Assembly (NCBI GenBank): GCA_949879795.1
Contig: CATLBR010000002.1
Span: 93,107-157,106 of the forward strand
Direction: 5' to 3'
DNA: 64,000 bases
Origin: an uncultured Hungatella sp.
GTDB lineage: Bacteria; Bacillota; Clostridia; Lachnospirales; Lachnospiraceae
Shown here: in pieces, positions 7,981 through 16,376 of the stretch
How the letters are laid out: each line of letters opens with the position of its first letter
How positions within the stretch are numbered: the first letter of the stretch is position 1
Notes under the pieces: model-generated
Seen by the model: only the letters and a program-made list of their open reading frames with translations
What the model was told of the DNA's origin: nothing
Database searches by the model: none
Made by a program: the position numbers and the translations under genes

Positions 7981-8877
7981 CTATTCTTTCTTGTCCTCCA
8001 GCACAACCGGGCCGAAAAAATGTTCGTGGAGGGCAATGTCATACTCATGCTCCGAGCCGTCTTTCGGCTGAAAATATTCCCCGGTCAGAACTCGAAAGCC
8101 GAACCCGTCCGCGTATCCGTCCTGGTCCATCATGGTGACGCTCACCGTGGCGTTGAGGGTCCCTCCCGTATAGGCGATGATCTCATCGATCATGTGCCGC
8201 AATTTCTCCTCGGTCTCCTGACGCTGCCCCTCCCTCTCCTCCTCCTCAGGGCTCTCATAGGTAACATAGACATAGAATCTCAGCAGATAGGGAAATTCTT
8301 CAAAAACCCGGTCAAATTCCAGCCGGGGAAAACAGATGTGTTCCGCCAGGGAATAGTGAAGCTGCCTGTCAAGCATCACAGAAGATTTCGGTACAGACGG
8401 AGAGGAAAACTGGCTGTATTCTTGAAAATACAATACACTGTCCTCCCGAAACCCGGGGATCTCCTCCACCGCCTTGTCCCAGAAATTTCTCTTATAAAAA
8501 TCCTCTGTCAGTTCACAAAAATAGGTACCTATGAAGCTCTCTATCCTGCTTACCTGGTTGTGAAAGACAAAGTCCTGCTCCTCCCCCCTGGCATTTTGAT
8601 AAGAAAGAGTCCACTCCCTGTAATGTACCGTCACATTTACCTGATCATGATACTCAAAATACTCATATTCCTTCTCCGCTCCCTCCGACAGCTTGTAGCC
8701 GTTTCCAAAGCAGTTCCTAAGCACCTCCTCCCCCGCTGCCCCCAAGTCCTCCTCATAACAGATTGTCCTCTTTCCCGGCAGGATTGTCACAAAGAGCAGC
8801 AGCAGAAACAAGGCGACTGTCAGAGAGCCGGCTATGACAGCTTTAGACACACGAATCGGTTTTCTCATGAAATTCAT
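7981..8877 (-). CDS. Membrane-anchored protein of unknown function
   Basis: A 298-residue protein with a basic N-terminus and one membrane segment at about residues 14-34 (SLTVALFLLLLFVTIL), followed by an acidic, aromatic-rich region that should lie outside the membrane. Near residues 205-225 is a Glu/Arg-rich stretch (PEEEEREGQRQETEEKLRH) that may form a helix. I do not recognise the family. It lies 11 bp after a 55-codon gene and probably shares its transcript. The frame after its stop continues into a methyltransferase scrap, which suggests a deletion junction right behind the gene. Confidence 0.75.
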   Translation of the reverse strand: MNFMRKPIRVSKAVIAGSLTVALFLLLLFVTILPGKRTICYEEDLGAAGEEVLRNCFGNGYKLSEGAEKEYEYFEYHDQVNVTVHYREWTLSYQNARGEEQDFVFHNQVSRIESFIGTYFCELTEDFYKRNFWDKAVEEIPGFREDSVLYFQEYSQFSSPSVPKSSVMLDRQLHYSLAEHICFPRLEFDRVFEEFPYLLRFYVYVTYESPEEEEREGQRQETEEKLRHMIDEIIAYTGGTLNATVSVTMMDQDGYADGFGFRVLTGEYFQPKDGSEHEYDIALHEHFFGPVVLEDKKE

Positions 8878-8888
8878 GTCATTTCCTT

Positions 8889-9056
8889 TCAGCGGCTTTC
8901 CCCTTCCCCTATCCTTCCATGGTTTCTCTCTCGGAATGAGAGCTCTCTCCAGAACAGCCCCTCCGACCAGGCGATCTTCTCCATGAGATCCCGAGCCCTT
9001 TGGGGCGGATTATAGACAGACATGTTCAGACTGTCCCCGTCAAGCACAAGAACCAT
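8889..9056 (-). CDS. Small protein of unknown function, 55 aa
   Basis: The short frame starts at ATG 9056, directly after a strong GGGAGGAGG sequence, and reads MVLVLDGDSLNMSVYNPPQR. It overlaps the end of the DUF3784 gene (stop at 9070) only in the ribosome-site region and ends 11 bp before the next membrane-anchored gene, so it sits naturally in an operon. No domain is recognised. Confidence comes from the ribosome site and spacing only. Confidence 0.55.
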   Translation of the reverse strand: MVLVLDGDSLNMSVYNPPQRARDLMEKIAWSEGLFWRELSFRERNHGRIGEGESR

Positions 9057-9069
9057 GTCCTCCTCCCTT

Positions 9070-9402
9070 TTATTTTCTGTACTTCTTCTCAATCACAAGA
9101 CAGTAGACCACCATAGCCCCAATACTCTCCGCCATAAGCCCCACCACAGAAACCATGATCCAGGCCGAATTCTCCCCCGCCAGAAGAGGGATTCCCAGGC
9201 CCATCATCACGATCCCAAAGCCCCCAAAGAGCTTGGCCATGGCCCGGTTATAGCTCTTTACGTCCGTGACCGGAAACATCTGCGCATTGGCCCAAAATCC
9301 CATGGCCCGTGGCTTCTTGGAAAACCAGGTATACAGGGCCAGACACAAAAACAGGCCTCCCACAGCGCACCAGACCACAAATCCCAGGATCCTTCCCTCC
9401 AT
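9070..9402 (-). CDS. DUF3784-type small membrane protein
   Basis: A 110-residue protein with about three membrane helices: GFVVWCAVGGLFLCLALYTW near the N-terminus, then LFGGFGIVMMGLGIPLL and a third helix before a basic tail. The pattern matches the DUF3784 family, whose members share the first helix, a loop around WANAQMFPVTDVKSYNRAMA and the second helix. Start ATG 9402 has GGAGG 8 bp upstream. Function is unknown for the whole family. Neighbours are other small unknown genes in the same direction. Confidence 0.75.
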   Translation of the reverse strand: MEGRILGFVVWCAVGGLFLCLALYTWFSKKPRAMGFWANAQMFPVTDVKSYNRAMAKLFGGFGIVMMGLGIPLLAGENSAWIMVSVVGLMAESIGAMVVYCLVIEKKYRK

Positions 9403-9483
9403 CTTCACACCTCCACATTCTGTAGAAATCGGCATTCGCCCCTTGCGTCTCCTTCTGTACTCATCTTCTCTCTGCCCAGGCGG

Positions 9484-9654
9484 TCAATCCTTACCCTTTC
9501 CGCCTGTCCGCCGAAGCTCCACAAGTCGGAGCACATCCTCATACACCGGGTCCTGATCCTCCACCGGGATCATCAGCCACCGCTGGGTCTTTCCCGACTT
9601 CTTAATCTTCACGTTCCAGCCCGGCTCCCAACTACAGGAACTGAACTCTATGAT
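9484..9654 (-). CDS. Small ORF with no standard start codon, about 56 aa
   Basis: A minus-strand frame ending at TGA 9484 reads IIEFSSCSWEPGWNVKIKKS and then RWLMIPVEDQDPVYEDVLRL, which looks like real protein. The region has no ATG, GTG or TTG start in a good place. Two AGGAG-like sites precede ATC 9654 and ATA 9651, so a rare start codon is possible. The frame is also open upstream to 9822, across the 3' end of the Cys-rich gene, so it could instead be the lost C-terminal part of that gene after a frameshift. Confidence 0.35.
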   Translation of the reverse strand: MIEFSSCSWEPGWNVKIKKSGKTQRWLMIPVEDQDPVYEDVLRLVELRRTGGKGKD

Positions 9655-9676
9655 CTCCTTTGCTCCTGGCCCGTCT

Positions 9677-10114
9677 TTACCGTTTCTTATAGATGATGAT
9701 TTCCGGATCTTTGCCGCAACAGCCATATTCACATACCAACAGATACCGGTCATCGGCAGCCAGTCCATAACACCTGTCGCTGCCGGGTATTTCGATCTGA
9801 TTCCCCAGATATACATGATCATCTCTGAGCAATTTCACGCTCTGACCATTTGCAAGGGGATATTCCAGATTGACAAAATAACCGCTCAGCAAATTGAGAT
9901 CCGAGACTTCAAGTCCCTGGATCCCAAGGGCATGAAATTCGGAAATCAATGTACTTTTTAAACGAAGAAACTCTTCTGTCCCACCCCTCTTAATGCATTC
10001 CGCGGCGATACAGGTTCCGCTGCCAAAAGGGTGTCCCTTCACCTTTTGGCAGCCGCCGCACTCTTCTTTCCTGGGGCATTCCTCACAACAATCCATACCG
10101 CAGATTGATACCAT
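9677..10114 (-). CDS. Cys-rich N-terminus protein (DUF3795-like), unknown function
   Basis: A 145-residue protein. The first 45 residues hold nine cysteines (MVSICGMDCCEECPRKEECG, then GC, TC and EC), a pattern like the DUF3795 group, where such clusters are thought to bind zinc. The rest forms a mixed alpha/beta region ending IIIYKKR. I chose ATG 10114 because GGAGG lies 7 bp upstream; ATG 10120 is too close to that site. The frame that follows in the next reading phase is also coding-like, so a frameshift at the 3' end is possible. Confidence 0.65.
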   Translation of the reverse strand: MVSICGMDCCEECPRKEECGGCQKVKGHPFGSGTCIAAECIKRGGTEEFLRLKSTLISEFHALGIQGLEVSDLNLLSGYFVNLEYPLANGQSVKLLRDDHVYLGNQIEIPGSDRCYGLAADDRYLLVCEYGCCGKDPEIIIYKKR

Positions 10115-10306
10115 AGCCATACCTCCATCATAGTCCACTTAATCTTATGCCATCATAGTCCCATAAGCCCGGCACCGCGCGAAAGCGCCGCCTGTAAGAA
10201 TCCGAATCCCTGTCACATCACCCCTGACCGGCCTTTTATCTATAAGATTGAACATAATCTGTTAACTCTGTCCCTAACCAGAACCCACAGCGATTGATTC
10301 TGATTC

Positions 10307-10990
10307 TCATGTTTCCAAAAACCAGGACACCTGCCGAATCCACGGTGCGAACAAGCCTGCCAATGGAAACAGAATCCCCACACCACACAAAAGCGCGGCC
10401 CAGCGCTTATCATGCTTTCTCATAACCGGCACATAAAAGACATGGGGATTATCCGGCGCGTAGTACAGCTCCACCCGTTCCCCCTCCTTCACATAGCTCC
10501 TGTCAAACCCGCCGGGCGACTTCACATGATACGTAATCTGCCCCACCTGAAATTCATACTCCGGGAAATAACAGCTCCTGCTTCCGCTTCCCATGGAGAC
10601 ATGCCTGCGAACCGAGACTACCAGCGCCGACGTCAGAACCGTGGCATACTGCTTCTCCTTCAGGAGCCTGTGTTCCATGGCCATTCCGATGGCAAAAAAG
10701 ATCAGGGGAAAGATTGTAAACATCGTGTCCACCAGACACTCCTCCCCCACACGGTCCGGCTGACCGATAATGATTGCCCCGAAACAGACACATGCCAGGG
10801 GCCAGCCCACTGCCAGAAATCGCCACATCCCAAGCCCCCGGCCGGTCTCGCCATTGCCCGGGACGATTCCTCCCGCGATTCTCCCCCTCCCGGAGTTTCT
10901 TTTTTTCATAAATCTGAAAAATACAACTGCTCCGGCTGTCAAACAGCACAGCATGGTGACCACAGCCACGACCCAAAGCCACGGTGCCAT
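10307..10990 (-). CDS. DUF3592 domain membrane protein
   Basis: A 227-residue membrane protein. Helices lie at the N-terminus (WLWVVAVVTMLCCLTAGAVV), at about residues 60-110 as a hairpin, and at the C-terminus. Between the hairpin and the last helix is the DUF3592 block: YFPEYEFQVGQITYHVKSP followed by GERVELYYAPDNPHVFYVP. The family is widespread, with no proven role. Start ATG 10990 has AGGAGG 8 bp upstream. A 190-bp gap separates it from the next gene downstream; that gap has a weak GAAA-tetraloop hairpin but no clear terminator. Confidence 0.82.
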   Translation of the reverse strand: MAPWLWVVAVVTMLCCLTAGAVVFFRFMKKRNSGRGRIAGGIVPGNGETGRGLGMWRFLAVGWPLACVCFGAIIIGQPDRVGEECLVDTMFTIFPLIFFAIGMAMEHRLLKEKQYATVLTSALVVSVRRHVSMGSGSRSCYFPEYEFQVGQITYHVKSPGGFDRSYVKEGERVELYYAPDNPHVFYVPVMRKHDKRWAALLCGVGILFPLAGLFAPWIRQVSWFLET

Positions 10991-11087
10991 AAAATCTCCT
11001 CCTATTTTCGATCTTGTTCTCAATCACTCTGTTTCCGACCGCATAGAAATCATGGCTATACCTGTCATCGGCCCCAAACCTCTCCGC

Positions 11088-11501
11088 TCACTTCCTGTTC
11101 CCTCTCCTCTTGATCCCCAGCATCCTCAAAAAATCCCCAAACAGAGACGTATCCACCGGCTCAAACATCACCCATTTTCCGTCGTGATAGGTCTTGGCCT
11201 CATCATAGACCCTCAAAGCCTCCTCCGAAAATTCCCCCCGCATTGCCTCAAGCTTCTCCCTCTCCTGCCTCCCGAAAACAACCAGAAATCCCATAACGCC
11301 TTCCCTGCAGTACAGAGCGCACAAGGTCTTTCCGCCCCTCCGATACTTATACTCATAGGTCCAGGCCTTCCCGCCTTCATTCCAAAGACGTTCCATGTCA
11401 TACCGCTCCTCAATCACCTGGCACAATTTCTCCCACACATCATACAGATCCTTTCCAAGCAGTTTTGTCATCTCTCTGGCATCCGGTTTTTTTTCCATCA
11501 T
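11088..11501 (-). CDS. DUF3788 family protein
   Basis: The 137-residue soluble protein matches the DUF3788 pattern: an N-terminal helix ending in LW, then KAWTYEYKYRRGGKTLCALY, GFLVVFGRQE, and late in the chain YHDGKWVMFEP with a basic tail. Length is normal for the family, whose role is unknown. AAGGAG lies 5 bp before ATG 11501. It probably shares a transcript with the acetyltransferase upstream, 66 bp away. Confidence 0.82.
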   Translation of the reverse strand: MMEKKPDAREMTKLLGKDLYDVWEKLCQVIEERYDMERLWNEGGKAWTYEYKYRRGGKTLCALYCREGVMGFLVVFGRQEREKLEAMRGEFSEEALRVYDEAKTYHDGKWVMFEPVDTSLFGDFLRMLGIKRRGNRK

Positions 11502-11566
11502 CCTGTCTCCTTTTTGTCATCTCGAAATCAGATATCTGTCAATACCCCTGTTTCCAAGGGACATCA

Positions 11567-12151
11567 TCATTTGTTCTCCCTCATCACCCGGCAGGGATTT
11601 CCCCAGGCCACGGAATTGTCGGGAATATCCTTTGTCACCACGCTCCCCGCTCCGATGACCACATTGTCTCCGATGGTCACGCCCGGCAAGATAATGGCTC
11701 CGCCTCCGATCCACACACAGTCGCCGATGACAACGGGAGCCGTCTGGGTCTTACAAAACTCAAAGGAACCGTCCGCCCTGGGACTGCCAAACCGTTCCGC
11801 CCCGCTGACCGGGTGAAAGGCCGTGTAAATCTGGACATTGGGAGCGATCAGGGCATGATTGCCGATGACAATCCGGTTGTCGTCCAGGAAGGTACAGTTC
11901 ATGTTCACTTCACAGTGGTCCCCAAAATAGATGTTGTTGCCGTAGTCCACATAAAAAGGCGGTGTAATCCATAGATTCTTTCCCTGCCCGCCTAAAAGCT
12001 GAGACAAAATCTCCTTCTTTTTCTCCAGATCCTCCGAGTCCGTCCCATTGTAATCTCTGACCAGATCCTTGGCCCTGTGCCACCTGGCCAGCAGCTCCGG
12101 ATCCCCGCAGTCGTACAGCTGTCCCGCCAGCATTTTTTCTCTCTCCGTCAT
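11567..12151 (-). CDS. Maltose/galactoside O-acetyltransferase family protein (LacA/Maa/NodL type)
   Basis: A 194-residue acetyl-CoA-dependent sugar O-acetyltransferase. It starts with the Mac-type helix region (EREKMLAGQLYDCGDPELLA) and continues with left-handed beta-helix hexapeptide repeats: YGNNIYFGDHCEVNMNC, VIGDCVWIGGGAIILPGVTI and VVIGAGSVVTKDIP. The active-site histidine is in the TAFHPV loop. It is full length for Maa. Enzymes of this group acetylate glucose, maltose or galactosides, perhaps to remove unused sugars. A link to the galactoside locus a few kb away is possible but not shown. Confidence 0.93.
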   Translation of the reverse strand: MTEREKMLAGQLYDCGDPELLARWHRAKDLVRDYNGTDSEDLEKKKEILSQLLGGQGKNLWITPPFYVDYGNNIYFGDHCEVNMNCTFLDDNRIVIGNHALIAPNVQIYTAFHPVSGAERFGSPRADGSFEFCKTQTAPVVIGDCVWIGGGAIILPGVTIGDNVVIGAGSVVTKDIPDNSVAWGNPCRVMRENK

Positions 12152-12207
12152 AACCGTCTCTCCTGACTAAATCTTTTCCGTCTTCCCAGATACCGGAACA
12201 CCGGCTC

Positions 12208-13107
12208 TTATATTCCACTTTTCCGCTTTTTAATCTCCCACTTTCTGGCACAGAATATAAAATTCCCCAACCTGGTCTCAAACAACAGGCGGCAGGGATA
12301 TCTTGTCATAAAATCTTCCCGAAACTCATCTCTGGTCACCAATTCCTTCTTGTCCAACTGGTATTCCGTGTCAGATTTGAACAGCTTGCCCAGATGGTGG
12401 AAAAACTCCTCCACAATCTGCATGGAAGTATCTCTTACCATCTCCGGCTTATGCATGGCAGACATCCCCATAATCAGGCCGACTCCCCGGCGGGCCAGTT
12501 GTTCCTCAATAGCCAGAAGAAGCTGTGTCTTTTCTCCTCTGTCCGTGTTGTAACTCAGCCGATAGTAGTAGGCCTTTCGAATGTTGCCGCCATTATAATC
12601 CCCATCCGCCAGCTCCGCTCTCAGGTGGAACACACCCTCCATGGCCTGGTTCACCGCTTTGGCGATCACCGGCGTGTCCAGCAGTTCATCATAGGTCCTC
12701 TTCGGATCCAAATGTCCGGTAATCTCCTGGTCCTCCATCATAATATGCCCTGTAAGCCAGCCCGTGAGAACACTGATAAATCGTTGGACCGCTCCCTGGG
12801 AATAACCGGATTTCAGCAGATACTTTTTGAGGGAAACCAAAGTAATGTCTCTGAAATCATCGTGAAGCTTTTTATGCTTCTCATATCCTTTGTAGCCAAT
12901 GGAGCGCATATAGGCCTCCTCCTCCGAAAAGTGGGTCATGGTATAATTCTCCAAAAATTCAATAGTATCTCTGCAAACATTCTCACAGTTTGCCTCGTAC
13001 TCCACAAGCTCCATCAACTTTCCCACAATCTTGAAGAGCCTGGCATGCGCCTTGTCAACTATCTCCACACCAATATTAAGCTGATCATTCCAAGATAATT
13101 TTTTCAC
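12208..13107 (-). CDS. Hemerythrin-domain protein with an extra C-terminal domain
   Basis: A 299-residue protein. Residues 1-130 form a bacteriohemerythrin with all seven di-iron ligands visible: His21, His59, Glu63, His78, His82, His121 and Asp126. The opening WNDQLNIGVEIVDKAHARLF is typical. Residues from about 150 to 299 are a second domain of mixed helices and strands (AYYYRLSYNTDRGEKTQLLL, CRLLFETRLGNFIFC) that I cannot assign. In an anaerobe the first domain could sense or bind O2 or NO. The start is GTG 13107 with GGAGG 7 bp before it. No chemotaxis gene is near. Confidence 0.85.
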   Translation of the reverse strand: MKKLSWNDQLNIGVEIVDKAHARLFKIVGKLMELVEYEANCENVCRDTIEFLENYTMTHFSEEEAYMRSIGYKGYEKHKKLHDDFRDITLVSLKKYLLKSGYSQGAVQRFISVLTGWLTGHIMMEDQEITGHLDPKRTYDELLDTPVIAKAVNQAMEGVFHLRAELADGDYNGGNIRKAYYYRLSYNTDRGEKTQLLLAIEEQLARRGVGLIMGMSAMHKPEMVRDTSMQIVEEFFHHLGKLFKSDTEYQLDKKELVTRDEFREDFMTRYPCRLLFETRLGNFIFCARKWEIKKRKSGI

Positions 13108-13207
13108 TTCTTACCCTCCATGCTGCCTGTAAAAATTTGTAAAATCATTATAGCATGGCATGGTCTATTACACAAGGCTATCCCCCTTTGCCATGTAGCG
13201 ATTCAGA

Positions 13208-13294
13208 GGCGGCATACTCCGCCCCCGTGTAATCGAGTAGGGGAGGCTTTTCCCCCCTACTCAACCCGCGGCCCCCGTGCCGCCGGCAGGCGGC
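13208..13294. repeat. Cluster of GC-rich hairpins in an intergenic gap
   Basis: Three inverted repeats follow each other: GGCGG/CCGCC (13208-13223), GAGTAGGGG/CCCCTACTC (13235-13262) and GCCGCC/GGCGGC around a GGCA loop (13279-13294). None has a T-run, unlike the terminator just to the right. The block is richer in GC than its flanks and has no coding potential. It looks like a REP-type extragenic repeat, but copies elsewhere cannot be checked here. Confidence 0.5.
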
Positions 13295-13319
13295 AATACT
13301 CCCTTCGGGGGCCTGCGCG

Positions 13320-13351
13320 AAAAAAGGAAGATCCCTCCCCCGGGATCTTCC
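13320..13351 (-). terminator. Intrinsic terminator of the alpha-galactoside operon
   Basis: GGAAGATCCC (13326-13335) pairs perfectly with GGGATCTTCC (13342-13351) with a 6-base loop. On the minus strand it is followed by six T residues. It lies 12 bp after the GH36 stop codon. Confidence 0.88.
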
Positions 13352-13363
13352 TCCTCTATATCG

Positions 13364-15586
13364 TTACCTTTTCTTCTCTGATTCAAACTCTCCTTTTGCC
13401 TCGAACCGATATACAACGGACTCGTAGTCCTCCGATGTTACCGGCAGGGCCAGGCCCGCTTTCATAAGCACAGCCCCTGAATATTCCTCCCCACTCTCCC
13501 TTTCCCGGTAGATCAAATTAGGCTCAAGCCCTCTAAAGCGAAGCAGGTTCACCGGCGGATTCACTTCACTCCTCAGCACTACACCCGCCACCAGCACATC
13601 CCTCTTATCCTTTGACACAAACTCCCAGAACACCGAATTGCTCCGGTCTCCTGGCGCGGACAGCCGATAGTAATCCCCCTGCTGAACCAACTCCTCCGAG
13701 GCCTTAAACTGAGCGATCTGGCTGGTAGCCGCTTTTTTCTCCCCCTCGTCCATGTGTTCCAGATCCAGCTCATAGCCAAAAGTACCCGCTCCTGCCACAA
13801 TCCCCCTGGTGCGCAGAGAGGTTGTCCGCCCTGTCTGGTGATTAGGACACACGCTCACATGAGCCCCAAAGGTGCTGATGGGATAAAAGAACGAAGTCCC
13901 GTAGTGGATCTCCAGCCGGTCCGCCGCGTCGGTGTTGTCACTGCACCAGATCTGCGGGGAATAGTAGAGCATCCCGGCGTCGTAGCGGCCCCCGCCGCCC
14001 GCGCAGGTCTCAAAAAGCAGGTTCGGGTAACGGCCGATCAGCCGCTCCATCATATCGTACACTCCCAGCATGTGGCGGTGGAAAACCTCCCCCTGCTTTC
14101 CTGCCTCCACTCCCTGAGAATACACATTTCCCAGAGCCCGGTTCACGTCCCACTTAATATAATCCGCCTGGCAGCTGTCAATGACCTTGAAAATCTGCTC
14201 CATAATATAGTCCCGGACTTCCTTTTTCGTCACATCCAGGTTCAGCTGAGACCGGCTTCTCACAGGCAGCCGCCCCGGCACCCGCAGACACCAGTCCGGG
14301 TGTTTCCGGTAAAGATCACTGTCCTCAGACACCATCTCCGGCTCCAGCCAGATGCCGAACTTCAGGCCCAGCTTCCGAATCTTTTTTACCAGCTTGGGCA
14401 GGCCGCCGTGAATCTTTTCCTCATTCACATACCAGTCCCCAAGACCTGTATAATCGCTGTCCCTCTTTCCGAACCATCCGTCATCCAGCACAAACATCTC
14501 CAGCCCCACATCCCTGGCCGCCTTGGCGATGCCGTACAGTTTCTCCTCATTGAACTCAAAATAGGTTGCCTCCCAGTTATTCACCAGAATGGGCCTGGGC
14601 CTTTTCACGTAGCTGCTGCGGATCAGATGTTCCCGGAACCCGTCATGAAAATGATGGGACAGGGTTTCCAGGCCCGTGCCCGAGTAGGACATGGCTGCCT
14701 CCGGAGCCACAAAGGACTCTCCCGGCTTTAAAGTCCAGGCAAACTGGTAAGGGTGAATTCCCATGACCACCCGTGTCTGATCTACCTGGTCAAGCTCTGC
14801 CTGGCAGATAAAATTCCCGCTGTACACAAAAGCGATTCCAAAACATTCTCCATAATCTTCGGTGGCAGTGTGATCACAGAAGATCACCGCCGGATTGTGA
14901 TGGTGGCTGGAGATTCCCCGCTTGCTCTCCACAGACTGAATCCCATGGTGGAGAGGCTGACGCTCCGTAAGTCTCTCCATAGAATGCCTCCCATAAAAAT
15001 GAACCATATCCATGGGACGCTTTGGAAAATCCAGCTCCGCGGACATCACCCGCCTCAAGGTAATATTGGTCTTCCCCCTGTTGACCACCTCCACGGTCCT
15101 GGTGATGATATCACAATCCCACAGAACACCATAAAGCAATTTCACACAGAGTCCGCTGAGCTCGTCCTTTAAGACAATCTCCAATGTCTCTGCCTCATCC
15201 TCCCCCGCGAACATGGCAGGCAGACCTGCCAGAGCATATTTTCCTTTTCTGATTTCATGAGAATCATATTTCAGCTGCAGAACATGGCTTCCGTCCTCAT
15301 GTTCCGCCTCGATTCCCTGAATCCGGTAATCCCCGTTCCCCTCTGCCGTATACTCCTGGGGCAGCACGTCAAGGGAAAATTTTCGATCCCTGTCAGCCTC
15401 ATAGGGATTGCCTGAAAAACCCCGATCCAGGTTTACAATGCTGTGAATAATCCGCGCGTCCCCCAGGTCATCGCCATAGTAGAGATGCAGAAGAGTACCA
15501 TACCTTCCCACTTGCATCTGGTACATACTGGTTTTGGTATGCAGCGTAAATACGCTAGTATCTTTATGAAAAGAAATATATCTCAT
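13364..15586 (-). CDS. Alpha-galactosidase, GH36 (first copy)
   Basis: A 740-residue cytoplasmic GH36 enzyme that releases galactose from melibiose, raffinose and related sugars. It has the N-terminal beta-sandwich, a central TIM barrel and a C-terminal beta domain. Key barrel motifs: NNWEATYFEFNEEKL, FVLDDGWFG, GLKFGIWLEPEM, YIKWDVNRAL (nucleophile Asp, near residue 480) and WCSDNTDAADRL (acid/base Asp, near residue 545). There is no signal peptide. I chose ATG 15586 over the in-frame GTG 15607, which has no ribosome site. It is the last gene of the transport operon and is followed by a strong terminator. A paralogue of similar length lies at 21902-24118. Confidence 0.96.
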   Translation of the reverse strand: MRYISFHKDTSVFTLHTKTSMYQMQVGRYGTLLHLYYGDDLGDARIIHSIVNLDRGFSGNPYEADRDRKFSLDVLPQEYTAEGNGDYRIQGIEAEHEDGSHVLQLKYDSHEIRKGKYALAGLPAMFAGEDEAETLEIVLKDELSGLCVKLLYGVLWDCDIITRTVEVVNRGKTNITLRRVMSAELDFPKRPMDMVHFYGRHSMERLTERQPLHHGIQSVESKRGISSHHHNPAVIFCDHTATEDYGECFGIAFVYSGNFICQAELDQVDQTRVVMGIHPYQFAWTLKPGESFVAPEAAMSYSGTGLETLSHHFHDGFREHLIRSSYVKRPRPILVNNWEATYFEFNEEKLYGIAKAARDVGLEMFVLDDGWFGKRDSDYTGLGDWYVNEEKIHGGLPKLVKKIRKLGLKFGIWLEPEMVSEDSDLYRKHPDWCLRVPGRLPVRSRSQLNLDVTKKEVRDYIMEQIFKVIDSCQADYIKWDVNRALGNVYSQGVEAGKQGEVFHRHMLGVYDMMERLIGRYPNLLFETCAGGGGRYDAGMLYYSPQIWCSDNTDAADRLEIHYGTSFFYPISTFGAHVSVCPNHQTGRTTSLRTRGIVAGAGTFGYELDLEHMDEGEKKAATSQIAQFKASEELVQQGDYYRLSAPGDRSNSVFWEFVSKDKRDVLVAGVVLRSEVNPPVNLLRFRGLEPNLIYRERESGEEYSGAVLMKAGLALPVTSEDYESVVYRFEAKGEFESEKKR

Positions 15587-15676
15587 AGGTTGCCTTTTAT
15601 CCTCCACTGATTATAGTAATCATGCCCGGAACCAAAAGGAAGTAAAGGGATATTCCAGTGGCGCCGGGCATTGCTT

Positions 15677-16351
15677 TTAGAAGACATATTGGTCGGATTC
15701 ATCTCTCATGCCCGACGGTTCCTGTTCCTCTTTCTCGAAATACGGGCGAAACAATCTCCATAAAAACCAGGAATTTCCATATGCTGTCAGTGAAAACCCA
15801 CACATAATCCACACGAAAAGATAGATGGGAAACAACTGCGCGTCCACCATGGTAAAGTACATGGGCAGACAGGTGATCGCCGCCATACACAGGGCATAGC
15901 CGGGTTTCCTGGCCGCGAAACAAAGCGCGAAGACAACCAGACGTCCTGTCTTGTTTTCAAAAGACGCGATGGTCGGGAACACATACAAGGCAATCACAAG
16001 AAGAAGCAAGGCAATCCCCCACACCACGTAAGTAAATACCACTGACATAGCGCCAGGCATGGAAACCACTGCCTTTTTCTCAAACCAGACACATACTCCC
16101 GCCGCTGCCAGGCCCAGCCAAACAACCGTGGCCTGGAGAAAATTCCCCCGAAAGCTCCTCCAGTAACATTTCCAGATACTGATATCCCTGTCCTTGTGGA
16201 GCTTTAACCCGCAGTAGTACAGAGCTGTGGTGGACGCTCCAATGGTAATGACAGGAAGACTGGTTACAATCCATAAGAGATTCAAACCGATAAAGCCTCC
16301 CGCCGAGAGAAAAAAGCGGTGAAGAAAATTGTCCTCGTTGAACAGGTTCAT
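15677..16351 (-). CDS. DUF624 (YesL family) membrane protein
   Basis: A 224-residue membrane protein with about five helices. The N-terminal GFIGLNLLWIVTSLPVITIG and ASTTALYYCGLKL are the family signature, followed by the WKCYWRSFRGNFLQAT segment. YesL-type proteins are found beside sugar ABC permeases and are thought to aid the transporter or its control, but the job is unproven. It lies between the second permease and the alpha-galactosidase, and AGGAGG is just before its ATG. Confidence 0.9.
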   Translation of the reverse strand: MNLFNEDNFLHRFFLSAGGFIGLNLLWIVTSLPVITIGASTTALYYCGLKLHKDRDISIWKCYWRSFRGNFLQATVVWLGLAAAGVCVWFEKKAVVSMPGAMSVVFTYVVWGIALLLLVIALYVFPTIASFENKTGRLVVFALCFAARKPGYALCMAAITCLPMYFTMVDAQLFPIYLFVWIMCGFSLTAYGNSWFLWRLFRPYFEKEEQEPSGMRDESDQYVF

Positions 16352-16376
16352 GCCTCCTCCTTCTTTCTGTTGTTTT

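Noticed and set aside
7918..9015. Long plus-strand frame of 365 codons
   Set aside because: It lies opposite the membrane-anchored gene, has a biased His/Pro/Arg composition and no ribosome site; it is a shadow.
10139..10306. Hairpin GCGC-GAAA-GCGC as a terminator
   Set aside because: The stem is only four pairs and no T-run follows on either strand.
10770..11816. Plus-strand frame of 348 codons
   Set aside because: Crosses three minus-strand genes with good ribosome sites; Pro-rich shadow.
13754..14731. Plus-strand frame of 325 codons
   Set aside because: Opposite the GH36 gene, whose catalytic motifs are intact on the minus strand.
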